Assembly: GCF_023167545.1 (NCBI RefSeq)
Contig: NZ_AP014647.1
Location: 1,837,582 to 1,901,581, forward strand
Direction of reading: 5' to 3'
Source of the DNA: Streptococcus constellatus subsp. constellatus
GTDB taxonomy: Bacteria; Bacillota; Bacilli; Lactobacillales; Streptococcaceae
DNA: 64,000 nucleotides
Shown: in pieces, positions 1 to 7,535 of the stretch
Position numbering within the stretch: position 1 is the first letter of the stretch
Layout of the letters: each line of letters opens with the position of its first letter
Program-made: the position numbers and the translations under genes
The notes under the pieces: model-generated
The model's input: only the letters and a program-made list of their open reading frames with translations
Told to the model about the DNA's origin: nothing
Database searches by the model: none

Positions 1-251
1 CATTACGGAACTAGTACCAAATCTATATTGTCTTCAGAAAAACAAAAATGGAACTCCACATCATCCCCTCAGGCCGCCTAGAAATATTCATCCAGTACCA
101 TTCAACTTCTAATATCATTTTTCAAAAAATAGATATTTTCTCGAAAGAACTTGATTCTTCATTATAATAGACATTCATTTTTGTCTGTTTCAATAGACTT
201 TTGCATTATTTCCCTAATGCTAAGTTGATAAACTAAGGAAGTGCTACTATT
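1..251. other. No supported gene
   Basis: AT-rich stretch at the window edge. Frames read from position 1 stop by about position 87 and no start with a ribosome binding site is evident. It may hold the tail or remains of a gene outside the window, but nothing can be assigned. Confidence 0.4.
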
Positions 252-468
252 ATGAAGAAACTACTCCCCCATTTCTATTGATGGTATCAGCTATCCTTCT
301 TGTCGCTTTGTTCAACCAAGGGAAATCAATTATTATATGGTGAGTATTACTGGTATTGACCATGAATATTATAAAAAAGTAGAGAATCATACGACAATAA
401 ATAATAATGACTATACTTTTGGAGGGCAGTACAATAATGCTAGTGTGATTTTTATATTGTTTAAATAG
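252..468 (+). pseudogene. Broken small secreted or membrane protein gene
   Basis: An ATG after AAGGAAG opens a signal-peptide-like start (MKKLLPHFY) that stops at once. The reading continues in another frame with a hydrophobic run (LMVSAILLVALFNQG), then shifts again into a tail (MVSITGIDHEYYKKVENHTT and on) ending at 468. Three frames are needed to follow one protein-like reading, so at least two frameshifts are inferred. Size and layout recall short YxeA/DUF1093-type exported proteins, but the similarity is too weak for a firm name. Confidence 0.4.
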
Positions 469-541
469 TCTGCAGATTATTACTCCTAAAATACTATAAA
501 TTATTTATCTAATTCATATATAGAAGAGGATAGGGATTCCC

Positions 542-649
542 TTATTCATCACGTACTATTCCTTTATACATTTCAAATCCCATATGTTCGTAGAAACCTT
601 TGGCAAGAGATTTCTGTTCGTTAACAGCTAAATCACGAATCAAATATCT
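542..649 (-). pseudogene. C-terminal fragment of a GNAT acetyltransferase
   Basis: The minus strand reads RYLIRDLAVNEQKSLAKGFY followed by EHMGFEMYKGIVRDE and a stop. The pattern SLAKGFYEHMGFEM is typical of the last strand and helix of GNAT N-acetyltransferases, where a Tyr/Phe precedes the 'xxGF' turn. No start codon or acetyl-CoA loop lies upstream in frame, so this is a remnant. It lies downstream of the small ORF at 663-803 and the CDF exporter on the same strand. Confidence 0.5.
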
Positions 650-662
650 GCTTATTCACATT

Positions 663-803
663 TTAGCAGTTTCCTATCTCTATGACAAGCTGAGCTACTT
701 TTGCAACATCTAGGAAACAAATACCCCAACTGTCTTCTTTTGAAAATTTGTTGATAACAGATTTAACACTTTTCAACAACTCCTTAACAGCGGAATGCTC
801 CAT
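663..803 (-). CDS. Hypothetical 46-aa protein
   Basis: The start at 803 is chosen because GAGGAG lies just upstream; an in-frame extension to 857 would run into the end of the CDF gene. The product (MEHSAVKELLKSVKSVINKF...) is a short amphipathic helix followed by a hydrophobic segment, with no family I recognise. It begins 10 bp after the CDF stop codon on the same strand, so it is probably co-transcribed. The next 120 bases hold only a GNAT fragment, so this could itself be the front of a truncated gene. Confidence 0.35.
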   Translation of the reverse strand: MEHSAVKELLKSVKSVINKFSKEDSWGICFLDVAKVAQLVIEIGNC

Positions 804-813
804 TTTTTTCTCC

Positions 814-1683
814 TCATTCCTCATTCTCTCCACCAATACAGCATTCTTCATGCTCATCTAAACTTTCATCTGCTTGAATGGTGACTTTTTTAATTCCATA
901 TATTTTAAGATGTTGGCGAATAAGCTGTTGAGTTTCTGCTTGTTGTTCGGGATGTTTCATGCAAATATGAATCATCGCAAATTTTTCTAGTCCATCGGTT
1001 GTCCAAACATTTAACTGAGTTATTGCTTGGATATTCTCAATTGTTTGAATTTCTGCATAAAGATCGTTCAAATTCACATCACTCGGTACGTGATCAAGAA
1101 AGATTTGAACATTTTCCCAAAACTTTGGTAGTGCTTTACTTAAGATAAAGGTCGAAATGATGAGCGAAAGCAACGGATCAAGAAAATACCAGTTTGTAAA
1201 ACGAAGAATAAAGGATACGAAAATAACAGCCAACCAACCTAAAATATCTTCTAGGAAATGCAGACTAAGAATAGATTCATTGTGTGTACGTCCATGACTA
1301 ACCACCCTGCTAGCTGCAAAGTTGATCACAATTGCAAAAATGCCTAAGACAAGCATACCGTCGTAGTTCACCCGTTCAGGTGCAAATAATTTAGGAACAT
1401 TTTCAACCAGAATAAGAATAGAACCCACTATTAAAATGGTAGAGGTCAACATGGCTCCCAGTAAACTATACCGTTTATAGCCTAATGTATAGTTTCTATC
1501 ACCTCGTCTATTGGAAATTCTTTCAAAAAATGCTGATAAGCCAATTGCTAAAGCATCACCCGTATCATGCACCGCATCTGCTAGCACAGCACTAGAATTA
1601 AAAAGAACACCAAAGGTAAATTCAATAATTGCAAAAGAAAAATTTAACAAAAATGCAATCCAGACATTTTTACTTGATTTCAT
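814..1683 (-). CDS. Cation diffusion facilitator (CDF) metal exporter
   Basis: This 289-aa membrane protein should export divalent metal ions such as Zn2+, Co2+ or Cd2+ in exchange for protons. The two CDF metal-site motifs are visible: HDTGD in the second helix (about residues 39-43) and HFLED in the fifth (about 142-146). About six hydrophobic helices occupy residues 5-185, followed by a cytoplasmic domain of about 90 residues. The tail EHEECC is Cys/His-rich and may bind metal. The start is supported by AAGGAG 7 bases upstream. A TetR-family gene is divergent and may control it. Within the family CzcD/ZitB-like is likely; the ion cannot be decided. Confidence 0.88.
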   Translation of the reverse strand: MKSSKNVWIAFLLNFSFAIIEFTFGVLFNSSAVLADAVHDTGDALAIGLSAFFERISNRRGDRNYTLGYKRYSLLGAMLTSTILIVGSILILVENVPKLFAPERVNYDGMLVLGIFAIVINFAASRVVSHGRTHNESILSLHFLEDILGWLAVIFVSFILRFTNWYFLDPLLSLIISTFILSKALPKFWENVQIFLDHVPSDVNLNDLYAEIQTIENIQAITQLNVWTTDGLEKFAMIHICMKHPEQQAETQQLIRQHLKIYGIKKVTIQADESLDEHEECCIGGENEE

Positions 1684-1706
1684 GATCTTCTCCTTCTAAT
1701 TGCACA

Positions 1707-1735
1707 TTGAGATTTCATTTTATTTGTTGTATAAT
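1707..1735 (+). promoter_or_regulatory. Sigma70-type promoter for the TetR gene
   Basis: TTGAGA (1707-1712), a 17-base spacer and TATAAT (1730-1735) face the TetR gene. The site lies in the divergent region shared with the CDF exporter, so a regulator bound here could affect both genes. Confidence 0.6.
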
Positions 1736-1853
1736 GTATTCAAAACAAAACACTTTGTTCACTTATATTATCTACTATTTTAATGGAGGAAACAAGAAAC
1801 AAATCTAATGCTTCGTTTGATAGCGTACATTTAGGGAGATTTGTTCGGAAACG

Positions 1854-2375
1854 ATGGATAGACGAGTTAAAAAATCACGCACAGCCATTTATCAGGCTTT
1901 TCTCACTCTTTTGAATGAAAAAAGTTATGAGTCCCTCACAGTTCAAGAAATCATTGACCTTGCAGATGTCGGTCGGTCGACTTTCTATGCTCATTTTGAG
2001 ACAAAAGAGGCACTACTTGAAGAAATGTGCCAAGATTTGTTCCAGCATACGTTTATTGAGCGCTACCAAGCAAGTGAGCTTTTTGATGCAACAGCTCATA
2101 TTTTTTACCATTTCAGGAAAAATCAAGATAAAATAGCCACTTTATTATTATCTAAAAATATCTATTTTATTAATCGTTTAAAATTAGAGCTAGAACACTA
2201 TCTCTTTCCTCTCATTCGCGAAAAGCTATTGACACAAAAATCTAATTTACCAGAACCATTTTTAAAAAACTATGTCACAACAACTTTTATCGAAACAGTT
2301 ACTTGGTGGCTAGGACAACGAAATAAAATTGAAGAAGCCACTATTACATCCTACTATCTGGAGCTCATGCACTAA
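1854..2375 (+). CDS. TetR/AcrR family transcriptional regulator
   Basis: A 173-aa protein. Residues 1-50 form a TetR-type helix-turn-helix (SLTVQEIIDLADVGRSTFYA followed by HFETKEALLEEM), the standard recognition-helix pattern. The remainder is a helical ligand-binding and dimerisation domain without recognisable specificity. The gene is divergent from the CDF exporter and is followed after about 60 bases by an MFS transporter on its own strand, so either transporter may be its target. The leader from the predicted promoter is about 110 bases. The ligand is unknown. Confidence 0.85.
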   Translation: MDRRVKKSRTAIYQAFLTLLNEKSYESLTVQEIIDLADVGRSTFYAHFETKEALLEEMCQDLFQHTFIERYQASELFDATAHIFYHFRKNQDKIATLLLSKNIYFINRLKLELEHYLFPLIREKLLTQKSNLPEPFLKNYVTTTFIETVTWWLGQRNKIEEATITSYYLELMH

Positions 2376-2438
2376 TATAGAGCTATAATTTCAGCTATTT
2401 CTATGGTATAATTTTCTAAGAACCCCTTAGGAGTATTT

Positions 2439-3608
2439 ATGAAAAAACAACATTCTATCTTTTTATTACCAGGAATTATCATGGTGGGTGTCGCTTTGCG
2501 GACGCCTTTTACAACGCTTCCAACTGTTTTAACGAACATTGCTAGTGGGCTTCATGTTTCGGTGAGCTCACTTGGTCTTTTGACCAGTCTGCCTTTGATC
2601 ATGTTCGCTCTCTGTTCTTCATTTTCAGCGCGTTTAGCGAGTAAAATTGGGCTAGAAAAACTGTTTGCTCTTGTCCTCGCTCTTCTTACAATCGGCTCTT
2701 TAATTCGGATTTTTAATCTACCACTCCTTTATATGGGAACCATTCTTATTGGAGCTTCCATTGCAGTGCTTAACGTATTACTTCCAAGCGTCATCCAAGC
2801 CAACCAACCGCATCGGATCGGGCTATTGACAACGATGTATATCACTTCTATGGGATTATCAACAGCTATCGCTTCCTCTATTGCTGTGCCCATAACAGAA
2901 GCCAGTTCATGGAAAGGGTTGGTGCTTTGTCTGACAGCCATCTGTCTTTTAGCATTTTTAGTTTGGTTGCCAAATACTTCCTACAATCACTACTTAGTCA
3001 GCAAAGACAAATCAAGTCAAGGCAACACTATTTGGAAAAATAAAAAAGTCTGGGCTATTATTATTTTTGGTGGTCTGCAATCATTGCTTTTTTATACTTG
3101 TCTAACCTGGCTACCAACTATGGCAACGCAAGCTGGCATTTCAAATGCTTCTGCTGGATTTTTAGCTTCTGTTTTTAATCTGATTAGTCTGCCATTTTCA
3201 ATGACCATTCCCAGCTTGACAACTCGACTCTCTCCTCGTTATCGCCTCATCATGCTCGGTCTAATATCATCATCCGCTCTTATCGGCATTAGCATGTTAC
3301 TGATACAGACAAATAATTTTATGTATTGGCTCATTATCAACATTCTAATTGGTACAGCCGTAAGTGCACTCTTCCCTTATCTTATGGTTACTTTTTCAAT
3401 GAAAACAAGCAGCCCTGATCAGACTGCACAGCTATCTGGATTAGCACAAACAGGCGGGTATGTCCTTGCTGCTTTTGGTCCAGCTCTCTTTGGTTACAGT
3501 GCAGATTTTTTCCGCTCTTGGATACCAGCTATCGTCATTTTGCTTGTTCTTACAATCATCATGATTATTGCGCTCTTTTATGTAGAAAAATCTGATAAAA
3601 TTTTATAA
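2439..3608 (+). CDS. MFS transporter, CynX/NimT type
   Basis: A 389-aa protein with about 12 hydrophobic helices. The N-terminus (GIIMVGVALRTPFTTLPTVL) has the Arg-Thr-Pro pattern of the CynX/NimT branch of the major facilitator superfamily (cyanate, 2-nitroimidazole and similar small-molecule transporters). A basic loop SARLASKIGLEKL between helices 2 and 3 matches the MFS loop position. GGAG lies 9 bases before the start. It follows the TetR gene and ends at a hairpin shared with the convergent S41 gene. The substrate cannot be inferred. Confidence 0.8.
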   Translation: MKKQHSIFLLPGIIMVGVALRTPFTTLPTVLTNIASGLHVSVSSLGLLTSLPLIMFALCSSFSARLASKIGLEKLFALVLALLTIGSLIRIFNLPLLYMGTILIGASIAVLNVLLPSVIQANQPHRIGLLTTMYITSMGLSTAIASSIAVPITEASSWKGLVLCLTAICLLAFLVWLPNTSYNHYLVSKDKSSQGNTIWKNKKVWAIIIFGGLQSLLFYTCLTWLPTMATQAGISNASAGFLASVFNLISLPFSMTIPSLTTRLSPRYRLIMLGLISSSALIGISMLLIQTNNFMYWLIINILIGTAVSALFPYLMVTFSMKTSSPDQTAQLSGLAQTGGYVLAAFGPALFGYSADFFRSWIPAIVILLVLTIIMIIALFYVEKSDKIL

Positions 3609-3615
3609 AAAAAAC

Positions 3616-3676
3616 GAGAATGAAATTCGAAACTAGATTTCTATGAAATCACACGTTCGGCTTCATTCTCTTTTTT
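3616..3676. terminator. Terminator between convergent genes
   Basis: GAGAATGAA (3616-3624) pairs with TTCATTCTC (3662-3670), followed by a run of six T. The long loop makes it a weaker hairpin than usual. It separates the MFS gene from the convergent S41 gene. Confidence 0.5.
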
Positions 3677-3678
3677 CT

Positions 3679-4923
3679 TTAACAAAGTTTGAGACATTCT
3701 TCTAAATCAATATCTCGCTCTAAATGCTCTGGTGTCCAAGGGATGAAAATATCTGGTATCACTCCTTTATCATTCATTCCTTGTCCTTTATCAACGGCAA
3801 GGCTCCGTGAAGTCGGAAATACAAATTCATAATCCCCAAAATCCACTGTGCAGCAATTAGAATAATCTAAAATTCCTAGAGTTGGTCTACCTATCACGGT
3901 AACTTTGTCAAATGCTTTCATCATCGAAACGAAATTATCCCCTGATGAACCACAGTAGACATCCGACAAAATAAACAATTTTTCTGGTTTTGCTTGTCCA
4001 GTCACATCTGGTAAAATCGCTTCATCTGATTGATCATAAAGTACATACCCCTTGTCTTTATTGACAGCCAATTCAGTTATAAACTGCTCCAGCATATTTC
4101 GAGTTTCAGGCGAAATATCTTCTTGCCTTAGCATTGCTTGAAAATCTTGTAAACGCAGTTCTACATTACGCTTAGTATATAAAATTTCCATACTATCATC
4201 AGAAAAAGTCACGTCCTTAAAACTTTTGCCATCAGAAAGTGCATATTGCAATAAAGGAAAATACAACGAATCCGATCCACCATGATTAACACGCACATCA
4301 ACAATAACATTCTTTGCTGTGCTAATAGCCGAGCTACTTTCTTGGTATAAGTTTGCAATGGCTTCTTCATCAAAGAAATTTTCCATTTTCAAATATAGAG
4401 TTTCTTCTGATAATTGTTTATATTCAAAAGCAGGAGTGTGTGTAGTCAATTTTGTTTCCTGTACTGAAATTGTCTGCTCTTGCCCATTTCGCAGCAAGGT
4501 CACCGTATCAGATTTAGCCACAAAGTAGGCCCACTCCATATATTGGCGCTCTTCTGTCTCACTGACAAAATAATCACGATACACTTGATAAAATGCTGGA
4601 ATTGTTTGATTATCTATCAAAATTATCTGGTCTGCAACGCGTAAGTCCGTATCAGGATTTGCATTCAGTATATATAGTCGATTCTCAAATTTTCTCAGCC
4701 GAAACCCTAGTGCCTGCCGATGTTTGGGATGAAAACTAACGTGACTAATGATTCCAAAACTTGCCAGATAACACCGCATTTGATAAAGAAAATCCTCATC
4801 CTTCATCTCGTTTGTGATTTGCCTGCGATACATGTCTGGATCTGCTCCTTTTAGATCCTTTTTGGTTGACGAATCCTGTTTCATCATCGCCACAACCTGT
4901 TCAAAAATTTCAATTTTCGTCAT
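3679..4923 (-). CDS. S41-family peptidase
   Basis: A 414-aa protein. The start at 4923 (MTKIEIFEQ) is preferred because GGAGGAG lies upstream; the 4950 start has no such site. Residues about 195-225 contain NVIVDVRVNHGGSD, the substrate-binding strand of S41 (C-terminal processing) peptidases. FILSDVYCGSSGDNF, about residues 325-340, is the expected nucleophile-Ser segment. The N-terminal half may hold a PDZ-like region. No signal peptide or membrane helix is visible, so it is probably cytoplasmic, unlike CtpA-type exported proteases. It overlaps the end of the glycosylase gene by 14 bases, which suggests co-translation. The substrate is unknown. Confidence 0.75.
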   Translation of the reverse strand: MTKIEIFEQVVAMMKQDSSTKKDLKGADPDMYRRQITNEMKDEDFLYQMRCYLASFGIISHVSFHPKHRQALGFRLRKFENRLYILNANPDTDLRVADQIILIDNQTIPAFYQVYRDYFVSETEERQYMEWAYFVAKSDTVTLLRNGQEQTISVQETKLTTHTPAFEYKQLSEETLYLKMENFFDEEAIANLYQESSSAISTAKNVIVDVRVNHGGSDSLYFPLLQYALSDGKSFKDVTFSDDSMEILYTKRNVELRLQDFQAMLRQEDISPETRNMLEQFITELAVNKDKGYVLYDQSDEAILPDVTGQAKPEKLFILSDVYCGSSGDNFVSMMKAFDKVTVIGRPTLGILDYSNCCTVDFGDYEFVFPTSRSLAVDKGQGMNDKGVIPDIFIPWTPEHLERDIDLEECLKLC

Positions 4924-5506
4924 CAAGTGTTCTCCTCCATGTTTCTTCATCTGGTAATAACCCTATTTTTGCAATTTTTGACACATGACGATTGCCAGCT
5001 ACATAAAAGCAAAGTGGCTCTTCTCGCCAATGATCTGTACAGGTGACGCCGATTCGTGGACGTGAACTAATTTGCAAAGGAAGTGCATCGGCTGCCAGTT
5101 GCAAACGTGATTCTTGTACATTCTGACCATCAAAAGCTTTACTAATCCCTACAAATTTAGTTAATTTCCCCGGACCATTAGCAAGTAATGTACCATCTGG
5201 TAATTCCAAGGCCCGAATCAAGACGGCTTCTGCTATATTTTCAGCCCTCGTCACTAAATTCAGCATCTGATGACCGTAAATCTGATAGACATACCAATGC
5301 CCTGCTGATAAATACATAGATTCATTTTTCGGACTGCGTTTACCATGCGCACTATGGCAAGCACTATCTTTTGCACCCAGATAAGCTTCCGTTTCAACAA
5401 TTCTTCCTACGGGTTTTCCATCCAAACAAAGTTGCATGCCAAGCAAGGCTTTTGCTGTGGCAATTGTATCTACTCGCATCAGCTCTTGAAATTCTTTTGA
5501 AATCAT
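4910..5506 (-). CDS. DNA-3-methyladenine glycosylase, AAG/MPG type
   Basis: A 198-aa base-excision repair enzyme that removes alkylated purines. Family landmarks in order: GRIVETEAYLG with the catalytic Glu (about residue 39), DSACHSAHGKR, YVYQIYGHQMLNLVT, AVLIRALE, LANGPGKLTKFVGI, and SRPRIGV near the end. Length matches the family. There is no Shine-Dalgarno sequence before ATG 5506; an extended -10 element lies 7 bases upstream, so the mRNA may be leaderless. The downstream S41 gene overlaps it. Confidence 0.93.
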   Translation of the reverse strand: MISKEFQELMRVDTIATAKALLGMQLCLDGKPVGRIVETEAYLGAKDSACHSAHGKRSPKNESMYLSAGHWYVYQIYGHQMLNLVTRAENIAEAVLIRALELPDGTLLANGPGKLTKFVGISKAFDGQNVQESRLQLAADALPLQISSRPRIGVTCTDHWREEPLCFYVAGNRHVSKIAKIGLLPDEETWRRTLDDEN

Positions 5507-5512
5507 GGTCTT

Positions 5513-5518
5513 ATTATA
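5513..5518 (-). promoter_or_regulatory. Extended -10 promoter abutting the glycosylase start codon
   Basis: On the minus strand TGTTATAAT ends 6 bases before the ATG (TATAAT-AAGACC-ATG). Transcription would start at or within a base or two of the A of ATG 5506. No good -35 is seen, as allowed for TGnTATAAT promoters. Confidence 0.55.
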
Positions 5519-5533
5519 ACATGAATTTCACAC

Positions 5534-5592
5534 AAAAAAGCAATCGTATTTGTCCAACTTTTGAAGGCAGTACAATTCGATTGCTTTTTTCT
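5534..5592. terminator. Hairpin with A and T runs between divergent genes
   Basis: AAAAAAGCAATCG pairs with CGATTGCTTTTTT around a loop of about 31 bases. It lies upstream of both divergent genes, so it would insulate each from read-through or act on an upstream transcript rather than end a gene here. Confidence 0.45.
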
Positions 5593-5716
5593 TTAGGAGA
5601 TTAGTATGAGAAAAGTTTTTTAGGATTATCTATAGTATAAGAAAGTTAACTTAAATTTGCCTTAAGGCTTTACAGTTGAACCACACTACAAAAAACTTAT
5701 AAATCATTAGAAAAAC

Positions 5717-5745
5717 TTGAAAACGCTTATATTCTATGCTAAAAT
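5717..5745 (+). promoter_or_regulatory. Promoter of the DeoR-HAD pair
   Basis: TTGAAA (5717-5722), a 17-base spacer and TAAAAT (5740-5745) precede the DeoR gene, with AGGAGG just before its ATG. The leader is only about 15 bases. Confidence 0.6.
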
Positions 5746-5765
5746 GAAATCATAGGAGGAATAGT

Positions 5766-6512
5766 ATGTATCAAGAACAACGATTAAATAAAATATTAGA
5801 ATTACTTGCAGAGAAAAGACAGCTTTCTGCAAAGGAAATGGTTGACTATTTTCACGTTTCTAAAGATACCATTCGCAGGGATTTTGCTATTTTAAATGAG
5901 CGTAAGCTCGTACAACGGACTCATGGCGGAATCCTTCCTTTAGAAAACAAACAACAAATCCTATCCTTCAATGATCGTAGCAAAAAATTTACCAAGGAAA
6001 AAAGAAAAATTGCTCAAAAAGCGTACGAATTGATTGAGGAAGAACAACTGCTTTATTTTGACGTCTCAACAATTATCTTGCAATTAGCTCAAGTGATGAA
6101 TCAAAAAAACACTATTTATTCGCATTCTTTAGACAATGCTATCATGCTTAGTGGCCAGAAACAGATTGATTTTCATCTACTTGGAGGTAAATTCTATCCC
6201 AAAAACCGCTTCTATTATTCCTTAAATGAAGCTGAATTATTAGAACATCTTCAATTCGACATTGCTTTCTTTGGAGCAGCAAGTTTGAAAAATGGACAAG
6301 TTAGCTATGAGGATGCTGAAGATGCCTATATTAAAAAACTAGTCATGCAACATAGCCAAACGAAAGTATTGCTAGCCGAGCAGGAGAAATGGCAAAAAAA
6401 TTTCAATTATATTTTAAGCGATATCAGTTCATTCGACTATTGGATTACAGACCAAAAGCCAACTACAGAAATCAAGACACTCCTACCTGACACTTTAAAA
6501 ATCATCTACTAA
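5766..6512 (+). CDS. DeoR-family transcriptional regulator
   Basis: A 248-aa protein. Residues 1-55 form the DeoR winged helix (QRLNKILELLAEKRQLSAKE, then VSKDTIRRDFAILNE), followed by the HGG turn (QRTHGGILPL). Residues about 75-240 are the DeoR sensor domain, which usually binds a phosphorylated sugar, with the phosphate loop around YFDVSTI. A HAD phosphatase follows 19 bases downstream on the same strand, so the pair probably responds to and degrades one sugar phosphate. The effector is not identifiable. Confidence 0.88.
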   Translation: MYQEQRLNKILELLAEKRQLSAKEMVDYFHVSKDTIRRDFAILNERKLVQRTHGGILPLENKQQILSFNDRSKKFTKEKRKIAQKAYELIEEEQLLYFDVSTIILQLAQVMNQKNTIYSHSLDNAIMLSGQKQIDFHLLGGKFYPKNRFYYSLNEAELLEHLQFDIAFFGAASLKNGQVSYEDAEDAYIKKLVMQHSQTKVLLAEQEKWQKNFNYILSDISSFDYWITDQKPTTEIKTLLPDTLKIIY

Positions 6513-6531
6513 ATTTACGGAGGATACAATT

Positions 6532-7368
6532 ATGAATAACCAAAGTATTCGTTTGATTGTCAGTGATATTGATGGAACCATCTTAAATGACCAACATCAG
6601 GTTGACAAAAATCTGAAAGAGCAAATTCCGCTTTTAAAGAAGAAAAACATTCCCTTTGTCTTGGCATCTGCTCGCTCTCCACTTGGTATGAAGCCAATCG
6701 CGCACGAACTAGGGCTTGGTGATAATCCCTTAGCTTGCTACAATGGTGCTCTCGTTATTAAAGGTAATCCGCAACATTATGAAACTATCATTGAACACCC
6801 TTTGAATAAAAAAGAAATTCGGACTTTCATTGAATTAATCAAGCAAGAATTTCCAACAGTTTCTATCAATCTCTACTCTGGAAAGAACTGGCTAGCCGAC
6901 CGTTTTGATAAGTGGATCCAGATTGAAGCTGACATCACTGGAGAAGTCCCCACAATTCAAAATCTACTCATTCCTGTCTTAGATGTACTTGTCCCAATCC
7001 ACAAACTTCTCTTGATTGATGAACCTACAATAATTCAGCGTCTCTACAATTATCTCCAAACTCTTGATTTTCCCAATACAGCTTTCTATCTTTCAAAAGA
7101 TAATTACTTAGAGGTCACTGCTAAGAATGTCTCCAAAGAAAATGCCCTCCAAGAAATCGCTCAACACTATCAAATTCCGCTTCCTCAAGTCATGGCAATC
7201 GGAGATAATTTTAATGACCTTCCGATGATAAAGTTAGCGGGTTTTGGAGTCGCCATGGGAAACGCCCCTGAACCTGTAAAAGTTCAAGCCACAGCTATTA
7301 CTCAGACCAATAACCGACATGGTGTTGCCAAGGCCATTGAAGATTATATCTTGATTGGATGTAAATAA
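6532..7368 (+). CDS. Cof-type HAD-IIB phosphatase
   Basis: A 278-aa haloacid dehalogenase superfamily hydrolase. Motif I is SDIDGTIL (about residues 11-18), with nucleophile Asp and acid Asp. Motif II is the Ser in VLASARSP. Motif III/IV is GDNFNDLPMI near residue 225, and the type IIB cap lies between. Such enzymes dephosphorylate sugar phosphates or flavin precursors. It forms an operon with the preceding DeoR gene. Specificity cannot be read from sequence. Confidence 0.88.
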   Translation: MNNQSIRLIVSDIDGTILNDQHQVDKNLKEQIPLLKKKNIPFVLASARSPLGMKPIAHELGLGDNPLACYNGALVIKGNPQHYETIIEHPLNKKEIRTFIELIKQEFPTVSINLYSGKNWLADRFDKWIQIEADITGEVPTIQNLLIPVLDVLVPIHKLLLIDEPTIIQRLYNYLQTLDFPNTAFYLSKDNYLEVTAKNVSKENALQEIAQHYQIPLPQVMAIGDNFNDLPMIKLAGFGVAMGNAPEPVKVQATAITQTNNRHGVAKAIEDYILIGCK

Positions 7369-7461
7369 AATTGTCAAAGTGCTGAAACATAAACGTTCTG
7401 ACATAATAATACTGGTAAATCGTATCTTTTTACAAGTCGTATCATCCCTTTCTCCCATTCT

Positions 7462-7483
7462 AAAAGAGTCTGAGACAAAATAG
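7462..7483. repeat. IS left terminal inverted repeat
   Basis: TAAAAGAGTCTGAGACAAAA begins here and matches the reversed right end at most positions over about 20 bases. Confidence 0.7.
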
Positions 7484-7494
7484 TTCTCAGTCAC

Positions 7495-7535
7495 AAAAAA
7501 GCTAGAGATTCCCAATTATGGAACTCTAGCTTTTT
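7495..7535. terminator. Terminator hairpin inside the IS left end
   Basis: GCTAGAG (7501-7507) pairs with CTCTAGC (7524-7530), flanked by A and T runs. It ends the transposase transcript and would also stop read-through from the HAD gene. Confidence 0.7.
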
